Part shown: in pieces, positions 44,690-55,960 of the stretch
Numbering within the stretch: position 1 is the first letter of the stretch
Layout: each line of letters opens with the position of its first letter
Assembly: GCA_973895155.1 (NCBI GenBank)
Contig: OZ316894.1
Location: 15,438,001 to 15,502,000, forward strand
DNA length: 64,000 nt
Direction of reading: 5' to 3'
From: Marsupella aquatica
Lineage: Eukaryota; Marchantiophyta
The notes under the pieces: generated by a model
What the model was told of the DNA's origin: nothing
The model's input: the letters and a program-made list of their open reading frames with translations, nothing else
The model's database searches: none
Translations under genes and position numbers: made by a program

Positions 44690-47683
44690 ATGACTGACCT
44701 TACGCCGAGGGAAGAAAGAGTGATTCAACGGGAGAGAGCTCGACTGCAGCAGCTCGCCGGGTGGCATGATACACAGCGACTGAGAGGGGCAGAAAGAGCT
44801 GGTAGCTCCGAAACTGGAAGTGGCGTCGAAGAAGACATACCAGAAGAAGAGTCGGTAAGGAGAAGTGAGTCTCCAACCGACATGGGGGAACCAGAGGCAC
44901 GGCCAGACGAGAGGCCAGGGACCAGATTGAGCCAGCGTTCGTGCATACATTACAAGGCATTTCATGGGAGAGGAGATGAGGATCCGGACGAATGGTTGGA
45001 TGATTTCGAGGGAACCGCTGCAGCAAATGGAGAATCGGCCATCAAGATGCAGATTCTTCCCGGCCTGTTCAAGGGTGAGGCTAGGCCTTGGTACAGAGCA
45101 TTAGATGTGGAAGATCAAGCCATCTGGGATATCTTCAAAACACTCTTTGTTAAGGAGTTTCGACCCATTGGAACTTCAGAACTAGCAGTGCTGAAGTTGG
45201 GACAACTTCGGTTCAAGGAGAACAAATCCTTCTGGAAGTTCTTGCAACGCTTTCAGAAACTGGTAAGACGTACAAAGACCAATGCATCTGAAGGTATGCA
45301 ACTTCAATGGTTGGTGAATGCTTTGCCACAGAAGATGAGTTTTGCAATTAGGAAGGAGAACCCGGAGACTTTAGCCGAAGCAATTAAGGATATTCAATTA
45401 TACATTAATGCAGATATCACAAGCCGGAAGAAACAGCTTAAGTCTGAGAGTTCCTCATCAGAGGAGGGATCACCCCATAAGAAAAAAGATAAGAAGAAAA
45501 AACATCCCAAGAAGTCTAGAAGTGATAAGTCAAGCTCGGATAGTGGGAGTAGCAAGAGTGAGTCATCTTCTAGTTCTGAAGAAGAAAAAACTAGGAAAAG
45601 GAAGGGCAGAAGGAGAGGGAAGACGAAAGTCAAGATGGAGGCTAAGCCACCAGATAACATCGTAGCCCTTACCGAGCAACTTAAGGCTATCATTGCAGAG
45701 GTAAAACCAAAGAAGAAGGTAGTACAGGAGGATAGCTCTGTATGGTGTGCCTTATGTTATAAAACCGGACACCATAAAGATACGTGTCCTAAGCTTAATA
45801 CTAATCATGTTCGGCATGTGGCCGAGATCAGACCATGTCAGGGAGAAGTAGAGTACTTTTTGGGAGATGCCACTGATAGTGTTTTCGGCATCAGTGAGAC
45901 TGGAGCACGAGACCTATCCAACAGACCTGCATCTCTGTGGTCAGGGTTAAGGAACAATCCAGGAGAGATGTATCCTCGGATTATTCAGAACCCGTCAGTA
46001 CCTCCTAGGCCGAATGTGCAAAGATTTGCGGCGTGCTATAATTGTGGTCAACCTGGCCATTTTGCTAGAGAATGCCCGAATGCACGCAAACAGGGTGATG
46101 GACAACCAGCTCAGCTATGTATGGGATGCCGACAGGAAGGTCATATGCTAGGGCAATGTCCTACTTGGTTGGCAGGCCTGGCCGCAAATCATAAGCTTTT
46201 GCCGATCAAGATCTTACCGCCAGGTACTACCCCCGGAGGAGTTCAAATCAACCACATCGAACTAGGATGGCAAGAGGATGCCGAGGCAGAGTTCGTACCA
46301 TCTGATGATGAGGCCGAAGCCCTATCAACCTTCTCAGAGGAGGATTTAGATCATGATTGCTACCGGGTCTCTACTCGATCTACCAGAAGGAAGGAAAGGT
46401 GGGATGGGCTGGCCAAAAATAAAGGGAAGGTTACGGAGGAAAGGATCGACTCTTCGTCAACATCAACAGAAGGAGAAGGGAGGGCTCCGGCAATATAGGT
46501 AAGCCATGAGCCCACCAGTGAAACCAATCCTTCACAAGATAGCGACTTCAATCGAGATCATCCTAAGTTGTTCTACCCCTCTGTTACGGCTAGTGTTAAG
46601 GAACAACTAAGAGAATTAGAAACCCTGGAGAATACCGAAGCCATTGCCAAGGATGTAAAACGAGCAAAAGCATTGTTTGCTTCGGAAGACCCAACAGCTG
46701 TGGAGACTAGCGTGGCAAAACTGGCCGAATCCAAGACGGAAACACCACCAGAAGAGAAGCCGATTGTTCCCTATGACCTGGCTAAAGATGTACTAGAATC
46801 TAGAGTCTCGGCAACAGTAGGTCAACTATTGAAAAATAGCCCGTACTTCCGGAAGCAATTAAGGAAGGCTATTCTCGGCAAGCCGAGATTACCCAAGGTA
46901 GCAACCAGATCCGACGTACTAATGATAGAAGAAGATCAAGGAGCCCCAGCATTACCATTAATGATTCAAGGAGAATTATTACTACGGGTACCCATCGATG
47001 GAGGATCAGGGGTATGTATTATGATTGATTCAACAGCAAAAGGGTGGGGTCTAACACCGGAGATGACTGGAAGAGTGTTGAACATGGCCAATGGATATCA
47101 GGTCATTCCGACGGGAGTGTTAACCGGCATCAAGACAGAGATAGGAGGTATCTTCTTTAGCATTAACTATGTAGTAATGAAGCCGGTAAATCCTACGTCA
47201 TTCCGGCTATTGATTGGTAGGCCATGGCTGTACCTAGCCGAGGTAATAGAAGATTGGGGTAAAAAGCAGTTCACTTTCGGGACCCCCTCTATCACGGTAT
47301 CCTGGGACACTAAGGATGACCATAGGAAAAGCATAAGGGAAGTAGATGGGTACGACAATGGACTGGAGTCAGCCGATGAAGTACGTTGGTTAGAATGCCT
47401 CACTAACCTAACCGAAGAAGGTGTCTTTGGACCAGAGGTACCCCCCAGCGGATTATGGCAAGAACCAATGGAAGGTGACTTGGAAGAAGAAGACGAAGAG
47501 GTCGAGGACTGCTTTACAATAGAATCCACCTTTTTAGCTGCAATTCCGGAGGAAGTAAAGGATGTAGACCAATTGGATGAAACGGCTAAGTGGGGAGCAG
47601 TAGCAGGGACAGTGGATTTTCTGCAGGCGTTGTGGCAGAGCCGACGGGGTCCACAACGCCATCGATCATCGGCAAGGAATTAA
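44690..47683 (+). pseudogene. Gypsy gag-protease region
   Basis: ATG 44690 opens a frame with a retrotransposon Gag domain (about residues 85-240; FKGEARPWYRAL, FRPIGTSELAVLKLGQLRF, FWKFLQRFQKLV) and a Ser/Lys-rich stretch. Three CCHC knuckles follow: CALCYKTGHHKDTC, CYNCGQPGHFAREC and CMGCRQEGHMLGQC. A TAG at 46496-46498 ends it after 602 codons. The same frame continues with a protease-like segment containing LLRVPIDGGSGVCIM (about 46985-47030, D-G-G-S as in some plant non-chromodomain gypsy lineages) and FRLLIGRPWLYLAEV, to 47683. It overlaps the next frame by about 94 bases, so a minus-one frame change is needed to reach RT. Whether that shift is programmed or a mutation cannot be told from one copy. 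Confidence 0.9.
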
Positions 47684-50600
47684 ATACCAAGGGATCGGCA
47701 TACAAGCCGATTACGAGGGCAGAACAAATTGAGGCCCTATTAGAAGCCGAGAGAGCACAGCGGCCTAACTCTCAGGAGCAAGAAGTGGATGAGATGGACA
47801 GACACGATCCAGAGCCAAGGCAGGAAGGGGAGCCAACCACTAATTCAAAACCGAATAGACCGGTAAGGGGACAATCTATGGACACCAAGGAAGGGACCGA
47901 CTCGGCTAGTCCAGCCGAGATCCCAGTTTATGGAGGTATGAGATTAGAGAGACTGGAAGCCGAACTGGACCCGAATTTGAAGAAGCAGATTAATATGATC
48001 CAAGCACGGCAATATCGGAAGCTCGACTTAGGAGAGGGAAGAGAACTGAACTTAGGGAGAAACCTAGCACCTGAGCTCGAGAAAGAGATCAGTGACTTAT
48101 TGATTGAATTTCAGGATGTGTTTGCATGGAGTCACCAAGATCTAAAGGGAGTAGATCCAACACTAGGGGAACATCGAATTGATCTCATGTTAGGAGCCAA
48201 ATCATTTTGACAACCAATTCGAAGGATGAACCCGAAGTATTCCCTGCTGGTCAAAACAGAAATCGACAAACTAGTGGAAGCTGGATTCATCACTCCAGTC
48301 CTGCATTCAGACTGGGTGTCTCCAATTGTGATAGTTCCCAAGAAAGCTGGACCCGATGGTAAACCCAAGATCCGGGTTTGTCAGGATTACAGGAAGCTGA
48401 ATGAAACAACATTAAAAGACCATTTTCCTTTACCGTTTACTGATATGGTACTAGACATGGTAGCCAGTCATGAACTATATTCATTCATGGATGGATACTC
48501 TGGTTATAACCAAATCAGGATTCGGCAGGAAGACCAAATCAAGACGGCCTTCATCACGGAATGGGGGATCTATGTCTTCAATCGTATGTCGTTTGGACTC
48601 TGCAACGCACCAGCTATGTTCCAACGATTAATGGTGAACATTTTTCATGATTACTTGAGAAAGTTCATGGAAATCTTCATTGATGACTTTGCAGTATTCG
48701 GGAAGGCATCGAAACATGCTAAATACCTCAGGAAAACCTTCATGAGATGTAGAGAGGTGGGTCTCAAGTTACACCCAGATAAATGTTTTTTTGCAGTAAC
48801 CGAGGGGGTGCTACTAGGTCACAAGGTATCAAGGAAGGGCATTGAGATTGACAAAGGTAAGCTAGCAGTATGGCTAGATATCATGCAACCTAAGAACATA
48901 AAGGATGTAAGATCCTTCTTGGGATGCATTGGTTACTATCGCCGGTTCATCAAGGATTTTGCCAAGCTGGCTTTACCATTAATCAATATGCTCAAGGCAG
49001 GAGCAGACTTCGAACCCACACCCGAATGAGTCACAGCGGTGGTAGAATTGAAGCAGATGTTAGTAGAGGCCCCAGTCATGATAGCACCGGACTGGAACAA
49101 AGATTTTCATGTTTTTGTAGATGTCTCGGGCTTCTGTATTGGCTCAGTACTAAGTCAGTTGGATGAGAAAGGAAGGGACCATCCCATATACTTCGCAAGC
49201 CGTCAGCTTGCCGATGCCGAACGGAACTACTCTACCACGGAAAGAGAAGCATTAGGAGTCATTTATTCTTGTAAAAAGTTTAGGCATTATTTACTAGGGT
49301 ACAAGGTAATCTTTCATACTGATCATGAAAGTTTGAAGTACCTAGTCAATAAGCCGGACCTTACAGGCAGAGTAGCAAGATGGATTTTGCTATTACAGGA
49401 GTTTGACTATGAGCTGAGGATCAAGCCGGGAAAGTTACATGCCAATGCCGACTTCTTTTCAAGGATCACAGGTAAACCTGCCACGGATTGCATCGATGAT
49501 CGATTCCCCGACGAGGAGCTATTCGTTGTGGAAATAGCTGGTACATGGTACCCTGAGATTTTACAATTTCTCAGCACTTCCAGATTACAGCCAGGATTAA
49601 GCCGAGAGCAAGCCGCAGTCTTTGTGCGGAAGGTCAGACAGTATCAGTGCATTAAAGGCATACTGCACAAGCATGGAATCAACGGCACGATTCAAAGATG
49701 TTTGGAAAAGAGAGAGGTAAAATGAGTCCTACGGGCCATGCATGGAGAGGAGGCCGGAGGACATTTTGCCCCAGTAACCACATCTAAGAAGATATTAAAT
49801 GCCGGTTACTGGTGGCCCACCTTGCACAAAGATGTCTATCAGTTTATCAAACAATGCGATCCTTGTCAACGAGCGGGAGGACCAAGGGCGTCCACCAGGC
49901 ATCCACTGCACCCTATTCTACCTCTGGCACCATTCGAGAAGTGGGGTATTGATTACATTGGACCTCTGAAACCACTGACCCACCCTCGACGGAACAAGTA
50001 CATAATCCTGGCTACGGATTATGCAACTAAATGGGTAGAGGCCAGACCAACAACAAAGGATGATGCAATTACTACGGCTAGATTCATGTATGAGCAGATC
50101 TTCACCAGGTATGGAGCACCCCTAGAATTAGTTAGTGATAGAGGAACCCATTTTTTGAATGATATAATTAGTCGTTTAAATGAGCAGTATTTAGTTAAAC
50201 ATAGGCCTACTACTCCCTACCATCCAAAGGCAAACGGGTTGACAGAACGAGCAAACGGAATCATAGGAAAGATATTGAACAAGACAGTAGCTCAGAACAA
50301 ACTCGATTGGGATGATAAATTGTTTGCTTCTGTTTTTGCTTACAATCTTGCCTATAAATCCACTACCGGTCATACACCCTTCTTCTTAACCTTTGGACAA
50401 GAAGCCCTGGTACCCATGCAACTTGAGATACCGACATTTCAAGTTACAATTGAGGAAAGAGCCTCAGCGGAGGAGAGCCTAAAGGAGCGAGAATATAGGT
50501 TAGAAGCTTTAGAGGAAGCGAGAATGATTTCAGCCGAGAGAGTAGAATATAGACAGAATATCATGAAGCAGCAGTATGATAAAAGGTTAAAAGTAGTTAG

Positions 50601-50856
50601 TATTCATACCGGTGATCTTGTGCTACTTTATGACAGTAGGTATAGTAGGTTTCCAGGAAAGCTTTACACTCGCTAGTTAGGACCCTTTAGAGTAACCATG
50701 ATGTTCCCCAATGGCTCCGTACAATTGGCCAACATTACGGGAGAGGTATATCCAGTTCGCATCCATTATGACCGCCTCAAGAAATACTATATGGACGAAG
50801 ATGAAGTTGTTCGCGAGGACGCTTCACAATTAAGTGGGGAGCTATGTGATGCCTAG
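47590..50856 (+). pseudogene. Gypsy RT, RNase H and integrase region
   Basis: A single frame reads through all pol domains but has four internal stops: TGA 48208, TGA 49027, TGA 49723 and TAG 50674. RT shows VCQDYRKLNETTLKDHFPLP, LYSFMDGYSGYNQI, FGLCNAPAMFQRLM and the catalytic FIDDF. RNase H (49039-49480) has FVDVSGF, TTEREALG, TDHESLKYL and NADFFSR. Integrase (49738 on) has an HHCC finger ending CDPCQR, then GIDYIGPL, LVSDRGTHF and NGLTERANG, giving D-D-E. After the last stop, LGPFRVTMMFPNGSVQL and IHYDRLKKYY complete the C-terminus with no chromodomain seen. The final stop (50854-50856) lies 12 bases inside the 3' LTR. Several stops are explained by CGA or TGG changing by one transition. 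Confidence 0.92.
50832..50844 (+). other. Gypsy polypurine tract
   Basis: AAGTGGGGAGCTA immediately precedes the 3' LTR start TGTGATG at 50845. Confidence 0.75.
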
Positions 50857-53800
50857 ACAGGAATCACTCGGCCGGTTAAGTGGGTAAAGCAGGAAGGCAC
50901 CCTAGGAACACCTTAGTATAGGGACAAAACAAGGAAAATATAAACAATTAGGGGCAACCATGGAACCCGGGCAGAGGCCGGAGGTAAGGCTGAGGGTGAA
51001 AACCCGATTAGGGTTAGGGCGCGTTAAGCGTCGGCGGCTAGGAAGGATCAACGGGAAGAAGGACCGGCAGAGGAGAGGGGTAAGGAGCGCTTGCAGGAGA
51101 TGGTGGCTCATTTGCGAGCACGAACTAGGCAGATGACTACGGGAGGCCAACTACTGTCAGCTGCTTAGGCAAGCACTCGGGGAGAGAGTAGATACCGACG
51201 ATCGACCTAAGGAGGGTATGAGCAACGTCAATCAAGCGGCACATTTCTGGGGATGCCTGTTCGAACGGGCAACTGAGTACATCAAGACTTACGAGGACGA
51301 GGAGTCAGAAAGGGCAGCTCGAGAACGGCAGGAGCTCGCTCGATTGTGGGAGCTGCAGAAGACGGCTTTCTTAGGAGGCGAACTCATCAAGGACGAGTTC
51401 CTATGGACGCCTACTTCCAATCAACTCGACGATCTTCTGTTTTGCAAAGACAGCGTCGTCGGCATCCGAGAGGCCATCAAGAACTGCAACGACATACACT
51501 GGGAATTAAAGGGTAGCACGGAAAGGTGGACCCAGGCAACGGTGCTAGGAGAAACCTCCACGGCAGCAGAGATGAAGAGGAAGGGGGCCGTCAACGATGA
51601 AGCCACCCCGGCAAAAAGAACGAGGTCGGCGGCACCAAAGAGGCCAGCCGAGCAGCAGAGCAGGAGGCAGGGAGAAGCCGAAGAGGAGGAGGTCGATCCC
51701 ATCAAGGCCATTCCAACCAGGGATGACACCTGGAAGGGCTGGGCGGCAACCCTACCGGTGGAGGTGCAACTACATTTTGCACGGGAGGAGGATGCATGCT
51801 TTACGGCCATGCAGACCAAGAAGTACCAAGGCTTCATGGCCGGATCCGGCTTGGAGGCCTTTGTAAGATTACCATGGCTGAAGCTGGAGGTACCGGAGTC
51901 AGACCTATTAGAATTTGTGGGGTCATGGGAACCCGAGACCAATTGCACGAGGATATATGGGAAGGATTTCTATCTTACTCCCAAGGTAATTGCCGAAGTG
52001 TTTGGCTTGCCGATAGGCAATAAGACCAAAGTTGATACCAGGAAGACCTTGCCTGACAAGGAGTTCCGGTCGTTCCCCGGGCCATCAACGAAGAATGGCT
52101 TCTTCCAGAACACCTGCACCAACCCGCACATAGGAGAGATGATCGACTTCTTGCGGGTGACCATGCATTGTAACTTGCCGAGGGCAGAGATCGGCAAGGC
52201 ACAGGTCTATCTGGCAGAAAGGCCAGACCCAAGCCGGGACTACAACGGGTATCTCCTCAACCAATTGAAGAAGATCTTAAAGGAGGAGCAGCAGGTAATC
52301 GGCATGGGAAGCGTGTCGCGGCTTGGCTATCACATGCCGCTGTTGTGCCGGTATGCCAGAGGTCAGACTTTTGCCCCGGTACTTCCCCTGCAGGTAAGGG
52401 CACCCGAGGAAGCTCCAACGCCGAGGCCGTTGGCTGAGAAGCCTCAACCACCTGTTAGTCCTACGATCGAGCAGGTGTTTAGGCCCAGGAAGGAAGACTT
52501 GCCGATGCAGCAACCAGGCATGCAGAGTCTGCTGAAACTACTGGAGAAAGAAAAGAAATCGGCATCGGCAACAACAACGGCAACGGCAACAATGCAGGAC
52601 ACTACTACAGAGGTAGGCCTACACCGGCTCACAAGAGAAAACCCCTTTGCTGGAGACAAGGAGAGAATCAGGCCGGAATCCAAGCCAGGTGTTCGAATGT
52701 ACGTGGGAACCTCAAGCTCCGAATCTGAGGCAGAATTGCCTGAAGCTCCTACCGACAAAGAGGAGAGGGAGAAGCCGGACGTCCAAGAGGTAGAGGAGGC
52801 AGTGGAGGACTGCAGCCATGATAATTCCGGCTATGGGTCGGACCATCACGTTCCAGGAGTAAGGACCTGTGGCCGGTTTGTCCCCACACTTCCAAGGGTA
52901 GTGCGAGGGGACCCCAACCAGCAGAGTAGCCCTGAGTCTCCCCCACCAGATGTTGCTCCCCCGAGCTTCGACGGCATAAAACAGACGGTGCAGGAATTTC
53001 AGGAGCGAATCAAGCAGGAGGAGGAGGCCGCCCTGGCTAAGGAAAAGGATTTACCAGGAGGAGATTGGCCGGAGGACATCAGGCGGCTAGCCGAAAAAGG
53101 AAGCAAACCTCTAGCCACGATTGAAGAGATCCGCAGGACGGCTTGGGAGCAGAGGCCACGATGGGCGATGCCGATCACTTCTACTTACTCCACCTACGCT
53201 AAGAATAGAGCCATGGAGTATGGTGAGATGTGTGGGGAACTTGCGCTCGGCATCTTTGGAGAGGAGTTGGAGGTAGGACCCTTTTTCCATAGGGAGCAGT
53301 TGGAGAAGCACCAATTAGAAGAAGCGGTGGCTTTAGAGAGAAGCAAGAAGGACGAGGTCATTCGGCGGCTTAGGAGGATGGAAGCCGAGATTGAAGATCT
53401 AAGGGCGGCCAAGAAAGCCCAAGATGAACTGCGGATTAAACGACATGAGCTGAACATCATGCAAGGGCAGTTGGACACCGCGTAGGCTGATAATCAGAAT
53501 ATCAAGGATAAACTGACTCAGACGCAGGAAGAGTTGGCCGACACGATCAAAGAGAGGGAGAAGTGGAAGCAAGAGCTGAAGAATACAGAGGAGGCCCACA
53601 TAACAGCCAACAACCGGGCCATGGCGGAGACCCAAAGAAAGGAATGGGCGTTGAAAGGGGAGCTCGAGAAAATCCGCGGAGCCCTTGAGCAGAAGGAGGT
53701 CGAGTTAGGGAAATCCTATCAAGGGATTATGGCGCTGCAGCAGGAGCTTGCGTCCCTGACGGCCAGCTTCAAGGCCGACCTAAGGGAGAAGGACGAGATG

Positions 53801-55480
53801 CTCGAACAGACTTACGCCAAGATGAACCAGATGGAGTCTGTCATCATTGCAGAGCTCGACAAGGAGCTAAGAGCAACCCAGGAGGAGAGGGCTACCTTGA
53901 AGAAGGAATTGGAGGAAGCCCACAGGGAGCAGGAGGAGGCCAAAAACGAGCTGGAGGGGGCACGTAAGGACCTGGATGAAACCCAAGAGGAGTTGGAGGA
54001 AATCACGAGGAAGATGGAGAACCTACAGCGGTGGGCCGACAACCAAACAGAGCGGCTGAAGAAACAAGCCGCAGTATTTAAATGCTTAGCTGCAGCAGGT
54101 CCATCTCCCGTTGGGACAAACCAGTTACCAGGGGTGGTAATTGCCGAAGGACAAGCCGCGCCACCTGCACCAGTGCCGGAAGTAAGTGGGAAGGGGAAGG
54201 GACCAGCTGCCGAGCCACCAACGAAGAAGAAGCGGAAACCTTCAGGGTCAAGGAGTAATACGACTTCACAGGCCGTGGTGATCAAGGAGGTAGACCCAGC
54301 ACCGACCCCAGACAGGGTCACGGCTAGGGATCCAACTACCCTAGGGGAAGGGGAGGCCGAAGCCGAGGGAGTGGCTGAGGCCGAAGCCGTGGGTATTGCC
54401 GAGGCCGGTGTCGAGGCTGAAGCCGAAGGTGGACCCAGTCAGGCCGATGGAGAGTTGACTCAGTCAAGGGCAGGTAATCTGTCAGAGAATGAACCTACGG
54501 CAGTGGCTGAGGAGGAAGCGTTGGGGGCGTCCATTAAGGATCCACCACCGGTGTCGTGACGGTGCAAGGGCGCCGTTCCTTTTAGGGAGGGCGGACGTGG
54601 AGGGAGGAGGCGTGAGTGGGCAGGGCGGGCGCGGATCTCCACGTTTAGGATTAGGATCAGAACCAGGAGCGGCCCTGACACTTAGCTTAGTGGGATTGCG
54701 GTCCCACTGGTAGGAGCAACACTTGTGCTCCTGCCTTGCTGTACATAGGTAGATTCGGGCAAGTAGATTACTGTTAAGTAGATTAGGCTTACGATGCAAA
54801 GAATGGCGGATCCACTACCAGGATAAGTACCTGGGCAGCGGGGAGCTCAGGGCCTCTTCTTTAGCAAGTTTTTAGTTTGCACCAGCCGGGCTGGGATCAA
54901 GTAGTACGAGAAGCTCTCGGTTAGTCATACAGTGACCCTTGTGTATATTCATGTTTCCTCATGCCTAAGAGCTGAATAGAGTTGGCCTCACGGCTTAGTT
55001 CGCAGAACTTGTGTATGAGATGTACTGTTTGTATGGCAAGTGCATGGTATGACTCAGTCAGAATGAGTCATTTTGCTATTTGTGTGTCGCATTAACTTGT
55101 GTGAAGAGTGCCCACATCAACAGAAGGAAGGAAAGTAAGCAGGGGAGTGAGAGTTGGATGTGTCGAGCTGAGAGAGGTCTTAGCGGCTTAACCAAGCCTA
55201 TTGGGGATCATTCCGGCGGCGGAATCCAAACATACCTAACAAGACGGAGGGGAAGACAGGGGAAGACAGGGGAAGGCCTATATTAGGCCGGCTACGTATC
55301 TCATGACCCGATGAAGAATCTGTCCAGTATATGTGTGTAAAATGTTATTAGTAGTAGTAGAAGGTTAGCAGCGTCCCATGCCGCTAAGCCACGGAAACGG
55401 CCTCGCCAAGCACGAAACCTGCGGGAATCGGCTTGAGCTGGGGGGTTTCTTGGGTTTAGGGAGCCATGGGACGCACCACA
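50845..55480 (+). repeat. Gypsy 3' LTR
   Basis: Length equals the 5' LTR. It differs from it at about 24 sites by my reading, about 21 of them transitions. It is followed by the target duplicate GACAC (55481-55485). Confidence 0.95.
50960..54559 (+). pseudogene. LTR-encoded protein, 3' LTR copy
   Basis: Same 1,199-codon frame as at 40100-43699. Here CGA is TGA at 51134-51136 and CAG is TAG at 53483-53485, while the codon that is TAG in the 5' LTR is GAG (53948-53950). The two copies are thus broken at different sites, which shows the frame was intact when the element inserted. Open stretches are 51218-53485 and 53534-54559. Confidence 0.8.
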
Positions 55481-55485
55481 GACAC

Positions 55486-55960
55486 GGATAGAGGTTAGCG
55501 GACATGGATAGCGGATATGGACAGAGGTTAGCGGACACAGATAGCGAATACGGATAGAGGTTAGCGGACATGGATAGCGGATACAGATAGAGGTTAGCGG
55601 ACACGGATAGCGGATATGGATAGAGGTTAGCGGACATGGATAGCGGATACGGATAGGTTAGTGGACACGGATAGCGGATACGGATACCGGATAGTGGCCA
55701 GTGGCTAGCGGATTTAGATTGGGGTTAGACTAAACCCGGGACAATGGATAGCGGACAACGGATAGCGGACAACCGACACGGACAACAGACATGGACAATG
55801 GATAGCGGACAACGGACACGGACACGGATAGTAGACAACAGGCACAGATAGCAGACACGGATAACGGACATGGACAACGAACACGGACAACGGACACGGA
55901 CAACTGACACGGACAACGGACACGGATAGCGGACACGAACATGGATAGCGGCTTAGCTCG
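55486..55960. repeat. GGATAGCGGACACGGATAG word array in LTR-A copy 3
   Basis: Irregular repeats of GGATAGCGGA, ACGGATAGAGGTTAGCGG and ACACGGACAACGG. A short piece of the same array lies left of the gypsy element (39950-39984), which shows the element inserted in it. Confidence 0.8.

Larger units (their letters stand above)
39985..55480 (+). mobile_element. Ty3/gypsy element with 4.6-kb LTRs
   Basis: Two LTRs of 4,636 bases each (39985-44620, 50845-55480) start TGTGATGCC and end GCACCACA. They enclose gag, protease, RT, RNase H and integrase in gypsy order. The duplication GACAC flanks the element (39980-39984, 55481-55485). It lies in the GGATAGCGGACA array of LTR-A. I counted about 24 substitutions between LTRs and no length change, so insertion is recent relative to its surroundings. 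Confidence 0.95.
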
